This document shows, piece after piece, positions 8,272 through 18,400 of a stretch of 39,600 bases of DNA. The notes below the pieces were generated by a model that searched no databases, was not told where the DNA came from, and worked only from the letters and a program-made list of their open reading frames with translations. Source of the DNA: Bacillota bacterium (GTDB lineage Bacteria; Bacillota; Clostridia; Peptostreptococcales; Anaerovoracaceae); contig JAEZLP010000049.1 in assembly GCA_023415235.1 (NCBI GenBank), positions 1 through 39,600 on the forward strand. Reading direction: 5' to 3'. The position numbers and the translations under genes were made by a program. The stretch's first letter is position 1. Each line of letters starts with the position of its first letter.

Positions 8272-8322
8272 AAGAATAAAAATCATGACATAAAAGCATA
8301 AAATATAGAAATTAACAAAAAG

Positions 8323-8345
8323 CCGAAGGAAACTTCGGTTTTTTT
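8323..8345. terminator. Bidirectional terminator between convergent genes
   Basis: CCGAAG-GAAA-CTTCGG (8323-8338) is flanked by T7 on the plus strand and by GGCTTTTTG on the minus strand. It can stop both the transglycosylase and the histidine kinase transcripts. Confidence 0.88.
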
Positions 8346-8354
8346 GTTGCTGTG

Positions 8355-9701
8355 TTACTTGATACAGAGATCCTGCACTACGCACTTGTCGCTCACGAAG
8401 GTGTTAAGGGAGGAAGCGGGGTATTTCTGCAGGATTGTCTCCGCGATATACAGGCCGATACCGTTGCCGCCCTCCTTGGTGGTATACCCTTTTACTGACA
8501 TGAGCGGGATGTTCGGCTTACTGTCCGCCGAATTCTCAATACGGAAGATCGCCATGTCGTCCTTGGCTTCGATATCGGCGCGGACGTATCTTCCTGAACT
8601 TGCCATGGCGGCCTCCACAGCGTTATCCAACAGGATGCCGAGTATTTCGCAAAGCTCCATGACCTGCATATTAACCGACATCAACTGCCCTTTTACAGAC
8701 AGATTGAAAGTGACCTCCGCTTTTTCGGTCATGAGCATCTTCGCGGCGAAAAGCCCTGCAACGGCGCCGATCTTGATCTCAGAAAGCGTTTCCCGGTTCG
8801 TCAGCAGCGCCATGTTTTGTTTATGGCAGAGCTCGTTAATGTATTCCTTCAACTGCTCAAAATTGCCGGATTCGGCATGACCGTATAGCGCGGCCAGCAT
8901 ATTGCTGTAATTGTGGCGGAATCGGGAGAGATCGAAAAGCACGGCCTCCATTCCGCTGTTGTAAAGCTTCTGGTATTCAAGTTCCTGCTTCTGTGCGTCC
9001 ATCTCCCACTGTCTCCGCTCAATCTCATTTGATATATCCATACTGCTCTTGATTAACATCAGGGAAACTACAAGGCACACGACGATGCCCGCAATATCCC
9101 ACGGGCCGACGGAGCCGTCCTGGAAACGTCTGCCGATCTGCTGGATCAGTCCGATCCAGAAGGCGGAAAGGACAATGAGATAGCCTATGGTCGGCAGCCA
9201 CGTTTTTCTGGTTGTCTGCTCGGAATACCCGGATAGGATACGATGCTTTTTTAAGAACAGGACGACTGAAAACTCCGCCGTGTACAGAATCCCCTGGAAC
9301 AGCAGAACCTTCCAGAGCGTATAGCGGACGCCCGCAACATCAAGCCCCAGCCGTTCCACGGCAAACCATAATAGAATTTCAATGAATATGGATACAAAGG
9401 TAAAGATCGCCGCGGCTGGCAGACAGCGGGACAGAAAGCGGCCCTTGAAAACCGTCCGGAGCATCAGCGCGTATAAAAGGAAAATCAAGATGCTTCTGAT
9501 TATGCCGAATGGCGCGAAAAACGCTATGTTATCGGTCATATAAGTAATGGGATATTGGATCGCGATAAAGATTAGGCCGTAGATAAGCCGCTGCCGCACC
9601 GAAGCGCAGACCTTGTACAAGGCGATGTACATCTCCTGCAGAATAATTGTCTCACAGACAACAGGCACAGCCGAAACCAGCAGGCTCTCCCAAAGGCTCA
9701 T
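8355..9701 (-). CDS. GHKL-family sensor histidine kinase (AgrC/YcbA-like)
   Basis: The protein has 448 residues. Its N-terminal half (about 1-210) carries six or so membrane helices and no recognisable extracellular domain. It is followed by a coiled stretch (EIERRQWEMDAQKQELEYQKL) and the kinase core. The likely phospho-acceptor is His263 in RFRHNYSNML. The N-box LLDNAVEAA is near residue 360 and the G-box GGNGIGLYI near 411-419, as in the GHKL ATPase of AgrC-type kinases. It overlaps the response-regulator gene by 4 nt (ATGA), so the two form one operon. The signal is unknown, and no AgrD-like peptide gene is visible beside it. Confidence 0.9.
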   Translation of the reverse strand: MSLWESLLVSAVPVVCETIILQEMYIALYKVCASVRQRLIYGLIFIAIQYPITYMTDNIAFFAPFGIIRSILIFLLYALMLRTVFKGRFLSRCLPAAAIFTFVSIFIEILLWFAVERLGLDVAGVRYTLWKVLLFQGILYTAEFSVVLFLKKHRILSGYSEQTTRKTWLPTIGYLIVLSAFWIGLIQQIGRRFQDGSVGPWDIAGIVVCLVVSLMLIKSSMDISNEIERRQWEMDAQKQELEYQKLYNSGMEAVLFDLSRFRHNYSNMLAALYGHAESGNFEQLKEYINELCHKQNMALLTNRETLSEIKIGAVAGLFAAKMLMTEKAEVTFNLSVKGQLMSVNMQVMELCEILGILLDNAVEAAMASSGRYVRADIEAKDDMAIFRIENSADSKPNIPLMSVKGYTTKEGGNGIGLYIAETILQKYPASSLNTFVSDKCVVQDLCIK

Positions 9702-10423
9702 CCGAACACCCGCTTTCTGTAATTACGGCTGACATAGCAGGACAGTCCGTTCTCAAGAATGACCTTCATTTGTGCAGGATCCTCTTCTACGATGTAGTTT
9801 TTGTTCACGATAAAGCTCTTGTGGCAGCGCGCAAAGGTTCTGGAGTCCGCGAGCATTTCCTCAAAGTCGTCGAGGCTTATGTTGCAGGTAAGCTTGGAGC
9901 GGGAGGTATAGACGAAAGCTTTTTCCTTCAGCTTTTCGATCATAATGATGTCGTCCTTGTTTACGCGATAATTTTTTGCCGCAGAGCGAATGATGATATA
10001 CCGTCCCTCGCCATTCCGTCCCTGTTCCCCTTCCTGCTGCAGACCAGCCATATGCCGGGAGATATCGTCCAGAAGGTTCGCAAGCACGTTCTCTGAAACC
10101 GGCTTAGGCAGAAAGTCAAAGGGATGGGCCTTGAAGGACTGAAACACCATGCTGAGGTTTTCGCTGATAAAGACGATATACGCCCGCGGCTGCCTTTCTC
10201 TGATGCGCAGCGCCAGCTCATAGCCCTCCAAGCCTGATTTCAGATTGATGTCCAGCAGATAAACGTCGGCTGCATCCGTCAGCAAGAAACACTCAAGTTC
10301 CTCCTGCTTGGTACAGGCCAGCGCCACCGAAACACCCAAGCGGTTTTCGTCGGATATTTTCTTCAGCATTCGCGTCAGGTAGTCAAGATAGGCCCTTTCA
10401 TCCTCGCATATCGCTATTTTCAT
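9698..10423 (-). CDS. LytTR-family response regulator
   Basis: The protein has 241 residues. The receiver domain (about 1-125) starts MKIAICEDE with the acidic pair, has the likely phosphorylated Asp58 in VYLLDIN, and the conserved Lys in FLPKPV. A LytTR DNA-binding domain (about 140-241) follows, with YIIIRSAAKNYRVNKDDIIMIEKLKEKAFVY-type strands and a C-terminal RNYRKRVFG. It is first in the operon with the histidine kinase and preceded by a good TAAGGAGA ribosome binding site. The divergent SLH-protein gene is the probable target, given the 21-bp repeats in the shared intergenic region. Confidence 0.93.
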   Translation of the reverse strand: MKIAICEDERAYLDYLTRMLKKISDENRLGVSVALACTKQEELECFLLTDAADVYLLDINLKSGLEGYELALRIRERQPRAYIVFISENLSMVFQSFKAHPFDFLPKPVSENVLANLLDDISRHMAGLQQEGEQGRNGEGRYIIIRSAAKNYRVNKDDIIMIEKLKEKAFVYTSRSKLTCNISLDDFEEMLADSRTFARCHKSFIVNKNYIVEEDPAQMKVILENGLSCYVSRNYRKRVFG

Positions 10424-10516
10424 ATGCGGTTCTCCTTATTATTTTATCACTGGCACAAATTCCCAAATTTTTAATATATTATTTTACAATATTCGTTATA
10501 TTATTTCAATACAAAA

Positions 10517-10567
10517 TCGACAACATGCAGTTTTTAGTCGACAAAAGGTATTGTTTACCGCTTGTCG
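10517..10567. promoter_or_regulatory. Direct repeats with LytTR-like 21-bp period
   Basis: TCGACAA occurs at 10517-10523 and again at 10538-10544, exactly 21 bp (two helical turns) apart. An inverted TTGTCG follows at 10562-10567. LytTR regulators typically bind two direct half-sites with about this period just upstream of the -35, and that is the arrangement here. The half-site bases do not match the published LytTR consensus closely, so the assignment rests on spacing and context. Confidence 0.5.
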
Positions 10568-10596
10568 GCGAAAAACCGCATCTTGTTGAATTCGCC

Positions 10597-10624
10597 TTGA
10601 TGGCGGGCGACAGGATACTATAAT
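10597..10624 (+). promoter_or_regulatory. Promoter of the SLH surface protein gene
   Basis: TTGATG (10597-10602), a 16-base spacer and a perfect TATAAT (10619-10624). The predicted start near 10631 leaves a 42-base leader with AGGAGGT at 10659-10665. Confidence 0.65.
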
Positions 10625-10672
10625 TGAAATATTCATGGACATATTCTGTCCGCCTAATAGGAGGTAGATATT

Positions 10673-13600
10673 ATGAAAAAGCGAATGCTGCGGATATGGA
10701 ACCTGCTGCTGTGCCTGTGCTTGACGGCTGCGATGGCGTTTATAACGATGTTTACGCTGCCGCCCATTACGGCGTATGCGGTGAACGATCCACCTTCGAT
10801 GTATGCTTTTGTCAACACATACGAAGAGTTTGTAGGCGCTGTCACGAATACGAATGTTACTAACATCAGCGTTCGAAACGACTTTTCTCTGGAGGGTAAT
10901 GTAACCATCGACCGGCCGTTGACGATCATCTCTGATTCGGCCTATACCATCAACGCGGATACCCATTCCCTCATAATCGCAAACGGTGGTGATGTGACAT
11001 TGATCGGCAATTTTTCACTGACGGGTGCTTCGACCACGGTTGAAGTGTCATCCGGCGGCGCCCTTAGTATTCTTGTATCCTATACCGGCACAATTTCGAC
11101 CACCGGAGCAAATGGAAAAGCCCTCTATGCCTGGGGAAACGCATCGGTCGACATCCGCGGCGGCACGATCACGGCGCCCGACGGTGCGTACAGTGTTTAT
11201 CTAGATGACGCCAAAATCAGCGTCACCGCTTCCTCGGCACTCCATCTCGGCAAGGTTTATTTTCACTTCGTCTGGACTGGAGATGATCCCGCGGATTTGG
11301 ACGTCCTGATCATGAATGGGCTCCCCGAGCCCGTTGCCAGGCCCATTACTGTGAATGTGGGAGAAGAATGGACGGTATCCCCCAGTGTTTTTGAACAAGA
11401 TAGTGTGTGGCTTAGTTCATACATTGACAGCGACGCGGAGCTTAATGTGGGATATGACGGTGGTTATCTGAAGATGTCGCCCGCAACGCCCGGTAATTTC
11501 AAACTAATCCTCAATATAGCCACAGCGGATCAAAGCAATGTTGACATTATTGTCCCTGTTTCGGTCGTTTCAGGCTTTGCTGGAGGAAGCGGCACATCCG
11601 CAAATCCATGGCAAATAGAAACCGCGGCAGAGCTTGACAATGTGCGCAAATATTTAGGAGATCAAAACAGTAATAAATTTTTTGAACTGATCAATGATAT
11701 TGATCTTACCGACTACCTGTCGTCCGGCGGAGACGGTTACAATAACGGAGAAGGGTGGGTGCCGATCGGCGGTGAGAGCCAGTTCGACGGGAGCCCATTC
11801 ACCGGACATTTTAACGGTGGCGGACATACCATATCAGGCTTGTACAGCGACTCCGGGGGGAATTATACCGGGCTGTTCGGTGTAACGTCCGGCGCTGCGA
11901 TCCAAAACTTGCAGCTTGCCAATATTGATCTTACCGGCAATACGGTCGGAGGTCTGGCGGGGTATTCCTTTAACAGCTCTCTAACAGGATGCTGCGTTAC
12001 GGGGACAGTAAACGGTGAGAGCCCATCCGGCGGTCTGGTTGGGATCCTATATGGCGGCTCCGTCTCCGATTGCTATGCAATCGTCGATGTGAGCGCCGTC
12101 AACAGCCCGGGCGGCCTGGCGGGGGGCCTGTCAAACGGCGGGACAATCAATAACTGCTACGCCGCAGGTACCGTGCCGATAACGGCTTCCTGTCCGGATA
12201 TCGGCGGCTTGGTAGGAGTGACCTACGGCGGAATCGCCGTTATCGTTAACTCTTCTTACTATAACTGTCAGACCAGCGGACAGTCAGATAACGACGGCAG
12301 AGGAGAACCGAAAAGTTCCTCCGAGATGGTGCGGCAGGCCACATACAGCGGATGGGATTTCACTTCCGTCTGGGCGATCAATGAAGGAGTGTCGTATCCC
12401 TATCTGCAGGCTTTAGTTCCCGCCTCTCTGCCTGCGCCGCCGGCGGCAGTCTCGGCGAGAATTGTTGGCGATCCCGGGGATTCCCAGTATAATGCCTCCA
12501 CGAAAACGCTGACAATGACCTATGGCGACGTCGGAGCGTCTTTTTCGGCTGGGGATGTAACCCCGGCGGACGGATTGGTCATATTGAGCAGCAGCAATGA
12601 AGCCGTCGCAGATACCGATTGGGATATTAACGGAAATATTACAATTGAAGCTGAGGGCGCCGGCACGGCGACAATCAGCCTGAAATCTGTAAACGGAGAT
12701 ACGCTGGACAGCATTACGGTCGTTGTAGAACCTATTCCTCTCCTGATCACCGGCGACTTAGAAGTCGAAGATAAGGAGTATGACGGAAGCGCAAACGCGG
12801 ATATTGCTGCTACTTCCACGCTGTCGCTTGACACGGCAGGCTGTATAAACGGCGACGCAGCAAACCTGACCGCAAACTTCGCGGCCACATTCTCCGATCC
12901 GGACGCGGGTCAGGACAAGGCCGTCAGCCTCAACACCTCGACTCTGACGGGTCCCGCCGCAGGGAACTACGTCCTTGACTTCGACTCGGCGCCTGCAACC
13001 ACGGCGACCATCAGTCGGAAAGAGTTGACGATCGGCGGGAGCTTCACCGCACAGAACAAGGCATATGACGGAACGACGAATGCGGCCATTGCTTCGAATA
13101 ACCTGACTCTCGTTGGCAAGATTGGAAGCGACGACGTGACGCTCGTTGCCGTTCTCGCCTTCGACACGCCCGACATCGCCACCGGCAAGGCGGTATCCCT
13201 GACAACAGACAGCTCCCTCACGGGCGCGAAAGCCGGAAACTATACTCTTTCCTTTACCGGCGCGCCCACTTATACTTCGGGTGTGATCACGGACAAACAA
13301 GCGACTCTTGGCGGCAGCTTTACCGTAAACAATAAAGTATACTCCGGCGACAAAGCTGCGACCATCGCCGTGAACAATCTGACGCTTGCCGGCGTACTTT
13401 CCGGCGACGACGTTTCCATCGCGTCCGTTACAGCCGAATTTGACAGCGCCGGTGTGGGCGACGGCCAGACGGTAAGAATTACAGGCGTCACCTTAGCGGG
13501 CGCAAATGCCGGGAACTATGCTGTTTCGCTCACCGGTGCGCCGACGGCGACGGCTGATATTACGGCAAAGCCTCTGACCATTACCGGCAGCTTTACCGTC

Positions 13601-15151
13601 CAGAACAGGCAGTATAACGGGACGGTAAACGCCGTAATTGATACAAATAACCTTACGATGAACGGTATTATCGGGAGCGATACGGTATCTCTGAATGCTA
13701 GCGCGGCCTTTGATAACGCGAACGCGGGTACAGCCAAGCCGGTCACCCTGACCGGCTCGACTCTGGCGGGCGCCGATGCTGCAAACTATATCCTCGACTT
13801 TACCGGAGCACCCGTAACAGCGGCGGATATTTCGAAAGCAACGGAACTGCAAGCTCCCGCATCTCCGACGCTTCAAAGCAAGACGAGCACCAGCGTGACC
13901 CTGACGCCCAACGCAGAGCAGGAGTTCTCGAAGGACAACGGAACCACCTGGCAGACGAGCAATGTCTTTACAGGACTGACGCCTTCCACGGAATACAGCT
14001 TTATCACCCGAATTAAGGACGACGCAAACCACGAAGCGTCACCCGCAAGCGCGGCGCTGACGGTGAGGACGGACGCCCCGTCATCCCCCGGCGGCAGCTC
14101 GTCGGGCGGCGGCAGCACATCCTCAAACGGCAGCACATCCTCCGCCGGCAATCTTGAAATTCCGACCTCCTTGCTTTCAGACCCGAATTCCGGCAAAACG
14201 CTGGCGCTCGGAAACGACTTCGCCAACGTCACAATTCCATCGGATATGCTCGATAGCATCCCGGGCGTCGCCGGTAAAAAGGCGGAAATCTCTATCGGCC
14301 AAGGCGATAAGTCCAAGCTGTCCGACGATGTGAAGGTTGCCATCGGTGACAGGCCGCTGATCTCACTCAGCCTGTTGATAGACGGCAAGCAGACCGATTG
14401 GAGCAATCCCGACGCTCCGGCAACGGTGAGCATCCCATATAAACCGACAGCGGATGAGCTGAGGAACCCTGATGGCATCGTCGTTTGGTACATCGACGGC
14501 TCCGGCAATCCGCAATGCGTTACAAATGGGCATTACGATCCGGCGACTGGAAATGTTACATTCGATGTCACCCACTTCAGCGACTACGCGGTGGTCTACA
14601 ATCCGGCGAGCTTCAATGATGTGAAATCCGGCGCATGGTATTTCAAACCGGTAAGCTTTATCGCAGCAAGAGAGATTACGACCGGTACGGGTGACGGTAA
14701 TTTCAGCCCTGGCGCAAAGCTGACCAGAGGCCAGTTCCTTGTGATGCTGATGAAAGCTTACGGCATCGCGCCAAATTCAAATTTGAAGGATAACTTCACC
14801 GACGCAGGCAATAACTATTACACAGGTTACCTGGCGGAGGCGAAGAGACAGGGAATTTCCGCCGGTGTCGGCGGCAACCTTTTTGCCCCTGCAAGAGAAA
14901 TCACCAGACAGGAAATGTTCACCCTGCTGTATAACGCGCTGAAGGTCATCGGACAACTTCCACAGGGTGATTCGGGCAAGACGCTCTCCGACTTCAGCGA
15001 CGCAGATCAAATCTCTCTTTGGGCAAAAGACGCCATGGCTCTTCTGACGAAAACAGGCACGATTGCAGGCAGCGGTGAAAAGATTAATCCGACGGGCACG
15101 GCCACCAGGGCGGAAATGGCTCAAGTGATTTACCATCTGCTGACAGAGTAA
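10673..15151 (+). CDS. Large S-layer-homology surface protein with GLUG and YDG repeats
   Basis: The protein has 1492 residues. A signal peptide (about 1-37) is followed by a beta-helix-like region (about 50-200) and GLUG-type motifs (about 395-555, for example GGLAGYS and GGLVGILYGG). Four YDG-type modules have characteristic Y(D/S/N)G starts near residues 703, 798, 890 and 980, a period of about 90-95 residues. Next come an Fn3-like piece (about 1065-1135), a Ser/Gly linker (about 1136-1160) and a conserved-looking domain. Three SLH domains near 1313, 1375 and 1440 should anchor it to secondary cell-wall polymer. It is likely a cell-surface adhesin or structural protein; no catalytic site is visible. 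It is divergent from the kinase/LytTR operon, which probably controls it. Confidence 0.88.
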   Translation: MKKRMLRIWNLLLCLCLTAAMAFITMFTLPPITAYAVNDPPSMYAFVNTYEEFVGAVTNTNVTNISVRNDFSLEGNVTIDRPLTIISDSAYTINADTHSLIIANGGDVTLIGNFSLTGASTTVEVSSGGALSILVSYTGTISTTGANGKALYAWGNASVDIRGGTITAPDGAYSVYLDDAKISVTASSALHLGKVYFHFVWTGDDPADLDVLIMNGLPEPVARPITVNVGEEWTVSPSVFEQDSVWLSSYIDSDAELNVGYDGGYLKMSPATPGNFKLILNIATADQSNVDIIVPVSVVSGFAGGSGTSANPWQIETAAELDNVRKYLGDQNSNKFFELINDIDLTDYLSSGGDGYNNGEGWVPIGGESQFDGSPFTGHFNGGGHTISGLYSDSGGNYTGLFGVTSGAAIQNLQLANIDLTGNTVGGLAGYSFNSSLTGCCVTGTVNGESPSGGLVGILYGGSVSDCYAIVDVSAVNSPGGLAGGLSNGGTINNCYAAGTVPITASCPDIGGLVGVTYGGIAVIVNSSYYNCQTSGQSDNDGRGEPKSSSEMVRQATYSGWDFTSVWAINEGVSYPYLQALVPASLPAPPAAVSARIVGDPGDSQYNASTKTLTMTYGDVGASFSAGDVTPADGLVILSSSNEAVADTDWDINGNITIEAEGAGTATISLKSVNGDTLDSITVVVEPIPLLITGDLEVEDKEYDGSANADIAATSTLSLDTAGCINGDAANLTANFAATFSDPDAGQDKAVSLNTSTLTGPAAGNYVLDFDSAPATTATISRKELTIGGSFTAQNKAYDGTTNAAIASNNLTLVGKIGSDDVTLVAVLAFDTPDIATGKAVSLTTDSSLTGAKAGNYTLSFTGAPTYTSGVITDKQATLGGSFTVNNKVYSGDKAATIAVNNLTLAGVLSGDDVSIASVTAEFDSAGVGDGQTVRITGVTLAGANAGNYAVSLTGAPTATADITAKPLTITGSFTVQNRQYNGTVNAVIDTNNLTMNGIIGSDTVSLNASAAFDNANAGTAKPVTLTGSTLAGADAANYILDFTGAPVTAADISKATELQAPASPTLQSKTSTSVTLTPNAEQEFSKDNGTTWQTSNVFTGLTPSTEYSFITRIKDDANHEASPASAALTVRTDAPSSPGGSSSGGGSTSSNGSTSSAGNLEIPTSLLSDPNSGKTLALGNDFANVTIPSDMLDSIPGVAGKKAEISIGQGDKSKLSDDVKVAIGDRPLISLSLLIDGKQTDWSNPDAPATVSIPYKPTADELRNPDGIVVWYIDGSGNPQCVTNGHYDPATGNVTFDVTHFSDYAVVYNPASFNDVKSGAWYFKPVSFIAAREITTGTGDGNFSPGAKLTRGQFLVMLMKAYGIAPNSNLKDNFTDAGNNYYTGYLAEAKRQGISAGVGGNLFAPAREITRQEMFTLLYNALKVIGQLPQGDSGKTLSDFSDADQISLWAKDAMALLTKTGTIAGSGEKINPTGTATRAEMAQVIYHLLTE

Positions 15152-15192
15152 GGCTTTAATATGAGATGATTTCAAATTCTTATGAACTAAGC

Positions 15193-15231
15193 TCAGGCCG
15201 CAGGTTTTTAGACTTGCGGCCTGATTTTTTT
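15193..15231 (+). terminator. Intrinsic terminator after the SLH protein
   Basis: The stem TCAGGCCGCAGG / CTTGCGGCCTGA (one G-T pair, 8-nt loop) spans 15193-15224 and is followed by T7. Confidence 0.92.
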
Positions 15232-15263
15232 GTGGAGAAAGAGGCTTTGATTGGTAAATCCGT

Positions 15264-15295
15264 ATGTTCGTTCTGACATGATATTCTTATGTTCG
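15264..15295. promoter_or_regulatory. Upstream pair of ATGTTCG boxes before purL
   Basis: ATGTTCG occurs at 15264-15270 and 15289-15295, 25 bp apart. It is the reverse complement of the CGAACAT pair found downstream at 15418 and 15443. Together they make a nested inverted arrangement in the 318-base gap before purL. CGAACATTA is the core of Bacillus-type PurBoxes, so a purine repressor is a reasonable but unproven candidate. Confidence 0.5.
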
Positions 15296-15355
15296 GGAAT
15301 CGAGGTTTTTTGGTATGCAGAATGCTAAATAATTATAAAATATTCGTATTTTTTA

Positions 15356-15384
15356 TTGTAATAGGGCAAAGCAACTGCTAATAT
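15356..15384 (+). promoter_or_regulatory. Candidate purL-operon promoter
   Basis: TTGTAA (15356-15361), a 17-base spacer and TAATAT (15379-15384), each hexamer 4/6 to consensus. It lies between the two pairs of CGAACAT-type boxes, which supports the placement. The hexamers alone are weak. Confidence 0.35.
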
Positions 15385-15417
15385 TAAGGAAAGAAATCAA
15401 CAAAATACGCAAAAAGG

Positions 15418-15449
15418 CGAACATTAAATAAAATAAATGATACGAACAT
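15418..15449. promoter_or_regulatory. Downstream pair of CGAACAT boxes (PurBox-like) before purL
   Basis: CGAACATT occurs at 15418-15425 and 15443-15450, again 25 bp apart. This mirrors the upstream pair, with the same spacing and opposite orientation. The second copy ends 7 bases before the purL ribosome binding site AAGGAGGG. Confidence 0.5.
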
Positions 15450-15469
15450 TCGTTATGAAGGAGGGCATC

Positions 15470-18400
15470 ATGGTACGTCGAATTTATGTTGAAAAACAAA
15501 AAGGATTTGACATTGAAGCGCAGGAGCTCTATGCGGATTTGAAGGAGAACCTTCATCTGAAGGGTCTGACCGCAGTGCGCGTCATCAACCGTTACGATAT
15601 CGAAGGAATCGACGACGCCACCTATGAAGCCGCCAGGTATACGGTATTTGCCGAGCCGGCGATCGACAGGGCATACGATGAAAACATCCCGATTGACGCG
15701 GATTGCGACTTCTTTGCCATCGAGTACCTGCCGGGGCAGTATGATCAGAGAGCGGATTCGGCAGCCCAATGCATCAGGCTGATGAATGCGGAGGCGGCGG
15801 CAACGGTCCGGTTTGCACGGCTTATCGTACTGGTCGGATCGGTCTCCGGAACAGAGCTCGACGCAATCAAGAATTACTGCATCAACCCGGTGGATTCCCA
15901 CGAAGCCAACCTTGAAAAACCTGAGCGTATCGAGATTGGCGCCGTCATTCCGGAAAAGGTAAAAACCGTCGATGGTTTTATCTGGATGTCCGACGAAGAA
16001 ATTGCAGCATATCGGGAAAAGCGGGGCTTTGCTATGAGCAGCGAGGATCTGATTTTTGTCAGGGACTATTTCGCGGTGGAGGAAAAGCGGGATCCGAGCA
16101 TGACGGAGCTAGCGGTTATCGATACGTACTGGTCGGATCACTGCAGGCATACCACCTTTTTAACCAGGATCAACTCCGTCTCGTTCGAGCAGGGAGATTA
16201 TCCGAAGCTGATCCATGACGCTTTTCAGGAATATAGAAAGATACGGAAAGAGGTTTACGGAGACCGTGAAAAAGACATGTGCCTGATGGACATGGCGGTC
16301 ATCGGAGCGAAATACCTCAAGAAAAAAGGACTTCTAGACGATCTGGACGAGTCGGAGGAAATCAACGCCTGCAGCATCAAAGTCAGGGCTAAGGTGGACG
16401 GCAAAGAGGAAGACTGGCTTGTCATGTTTAAGAATGAAACCCATAATCATCCGACCGAGATTGAACCGTTCGGCGGCGCGGCAACCTGCCTGGGCGGCGC
16501 CATCCGGGATCCTCTGTCCGGGCGCTCATACGTTTACCAGGCAATGAGAGTCACAGGCAGCGGCGACCCGAGAAAAAGCATTGAGGAAACCCTTCCCGGC
16601 AAGCTGCCCCAGAGGATCATCACCAAAGGTGCGGCGAAGGGATACAGCTCCTATGGAAACCAGATCGGGTTATCGACCGGGCAGGTTGCGGAGATTTACG
16701 ACGAGGGATATGTGGCAAAGCGCATGGAAATTGGCGCCGTCATCGGCGCGGCACCTGCGTCCCACGTATACCGGGAAAGGCCGGCTAAGGGCGACTGTAT
16801 TGTGTTGATCGGAGGAAGAACCGGACGGGACGGTTGCGGCGGAGCGACGGGGTCCTCCAAAGGGCACACCATGGAATCGATACTGACCTGCGGCGCGGAA
16901 GTGCAAAAGGGTAATCCTCCCGTGGAAAGAAATATACAGAGATTGTTCCGAAGAGAAGAAGCCGCGAGACTGATCAAACGCTGCAATGATTTCGGCGCAG
17001 GCGGCGTATCCGTTGCCGTCGGCGAGCTGGCGGACGGAATCGACGTCAATTTGGATCTTGTTCCGAAGAAATACGAAGGGCTGGACGGGACGGAGCTTGC
17101 CATTTCCGAATCTCAGGAAAGAATGGCGGCTGTGATTGCCGAAAAGGACCTGGAAGAGTTCCTGCGTTATGCGTCGGAAGAGAATCTGGAAGCCACCGTG
17201 ATCGCCAGGGTGACGGATACCAACCGGTTCCGTATGTATTGGAGAGGCGACTGCATCCTTGATCTCTCCAGGGATTTTCTGAACACAAACGGAGTCAGAC
17301 AGGAAATTGAGATCTGCGTTCCTGAAAAAAACTTCGCAAACGAACATATAAAAGAAGGCGGCCTGTATGCGAAAGACGGCAGTCTGCCTGATACGCTGGG
17401 CGATCTGAACCACTGCAGCCAGAAGGGGCTGGTGGAAATGTTTGACAGCACCATCGGCGCAGGAACGGTATTGATGCCGCTTGGGGGCAAATATCAGCTT
17501 TCTCCCGCCGCAGGGATGGCGGCAAAGCTGCCGGTCATTGAAGGCGATACGGACACGACGACTCTGATGGCCTACGGATTCGACCCGAAGCTATCCGCCT
17601 TCAGCCCGTTCCACGGTGCGCTTTATGCTGTCGTTGACTCGATTACAAAGATCGCGGCGATGGGAGGAGACTATTCCAAAGTCCGGCTGACATTCCAGGA
17701 GTATTTTGAACGGCTGGGACGGGATCCGAAACGCTGGGCGAAGCCCTTTGCCGCGCTGCTGGGCGCGCTGAAAGCGCAGCTGGAGCTGAAGATCCCGTCC
17801 ATCGGAGGTAAGGACAGCATGTCGGGCTCCTTTATGGAATTTGACGTTCCGCCAACGCTGGTTTCCTTCGCCGTCTGCGTTTCGGACGCAAACCATGTGA
17901 TTTCAACGGAACTGAAGCGGGAAAACAGTATTTTGATCTATATGACCGCCGACAGGGATGAAAACCGGATCATTGATTTCAGGCAGTACCGGGCGAACAT
18001 GAAACGAGTCCGCGAGCTTGCCCTGGAAGGAAAAATCCTGTCCGCGAATACGGTCGGAAGAGGCGGCGTCTTTGTTTCTCTGGTTAAAATGGCCGCCGGG
18101 AATCGGATCGGAGCCGATCTTTCCAACCTTACCGAAGCGGAGCTCACGAAGCCGGATTACGGTGCCCTCATCATCGAGCTTGAGGAAAACGAACCGATTG
18201 AAGCTCTGCTGAAGGGGACGCAATATAAGGTGATTGGAAAAACCGCAGGCCATCGGAAGTTGACGATCGAGGCGTCGGAGGAATCTGGAAAAACGAAGGA
18301 GACGATGGAGTTCGAGCTTGAAGAGCTCATCAGGAAATGGACCGAACCGCTGGAAACCGTTTTTCCGACGAAGAAAAAAGCTACGACGGATGCGGCCGCA

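Noticed and set aside
12730..13830. CRISPR-like or tandem DNA repeat array
   Set aside because: The periodicity of about 280 bases reflects diverged YDG protein modules; there are no short identical repeats with spacers.
10673..15151. Minus-strand ORFs in the SLH gene (for example 12758-13300, 13873-14508)
   Set aside because: Arg/Val- or Ser-rich antisense frames caused by the repeat composition of the sense gene.
15232..15469. Purine (guanine) riboswitch before purL
   Set aside because: The conserved TATA...GGTNNGG and loop-loop segments of the xpt-type aptamer are not present; the gap is explained better by protein-binding boxes.
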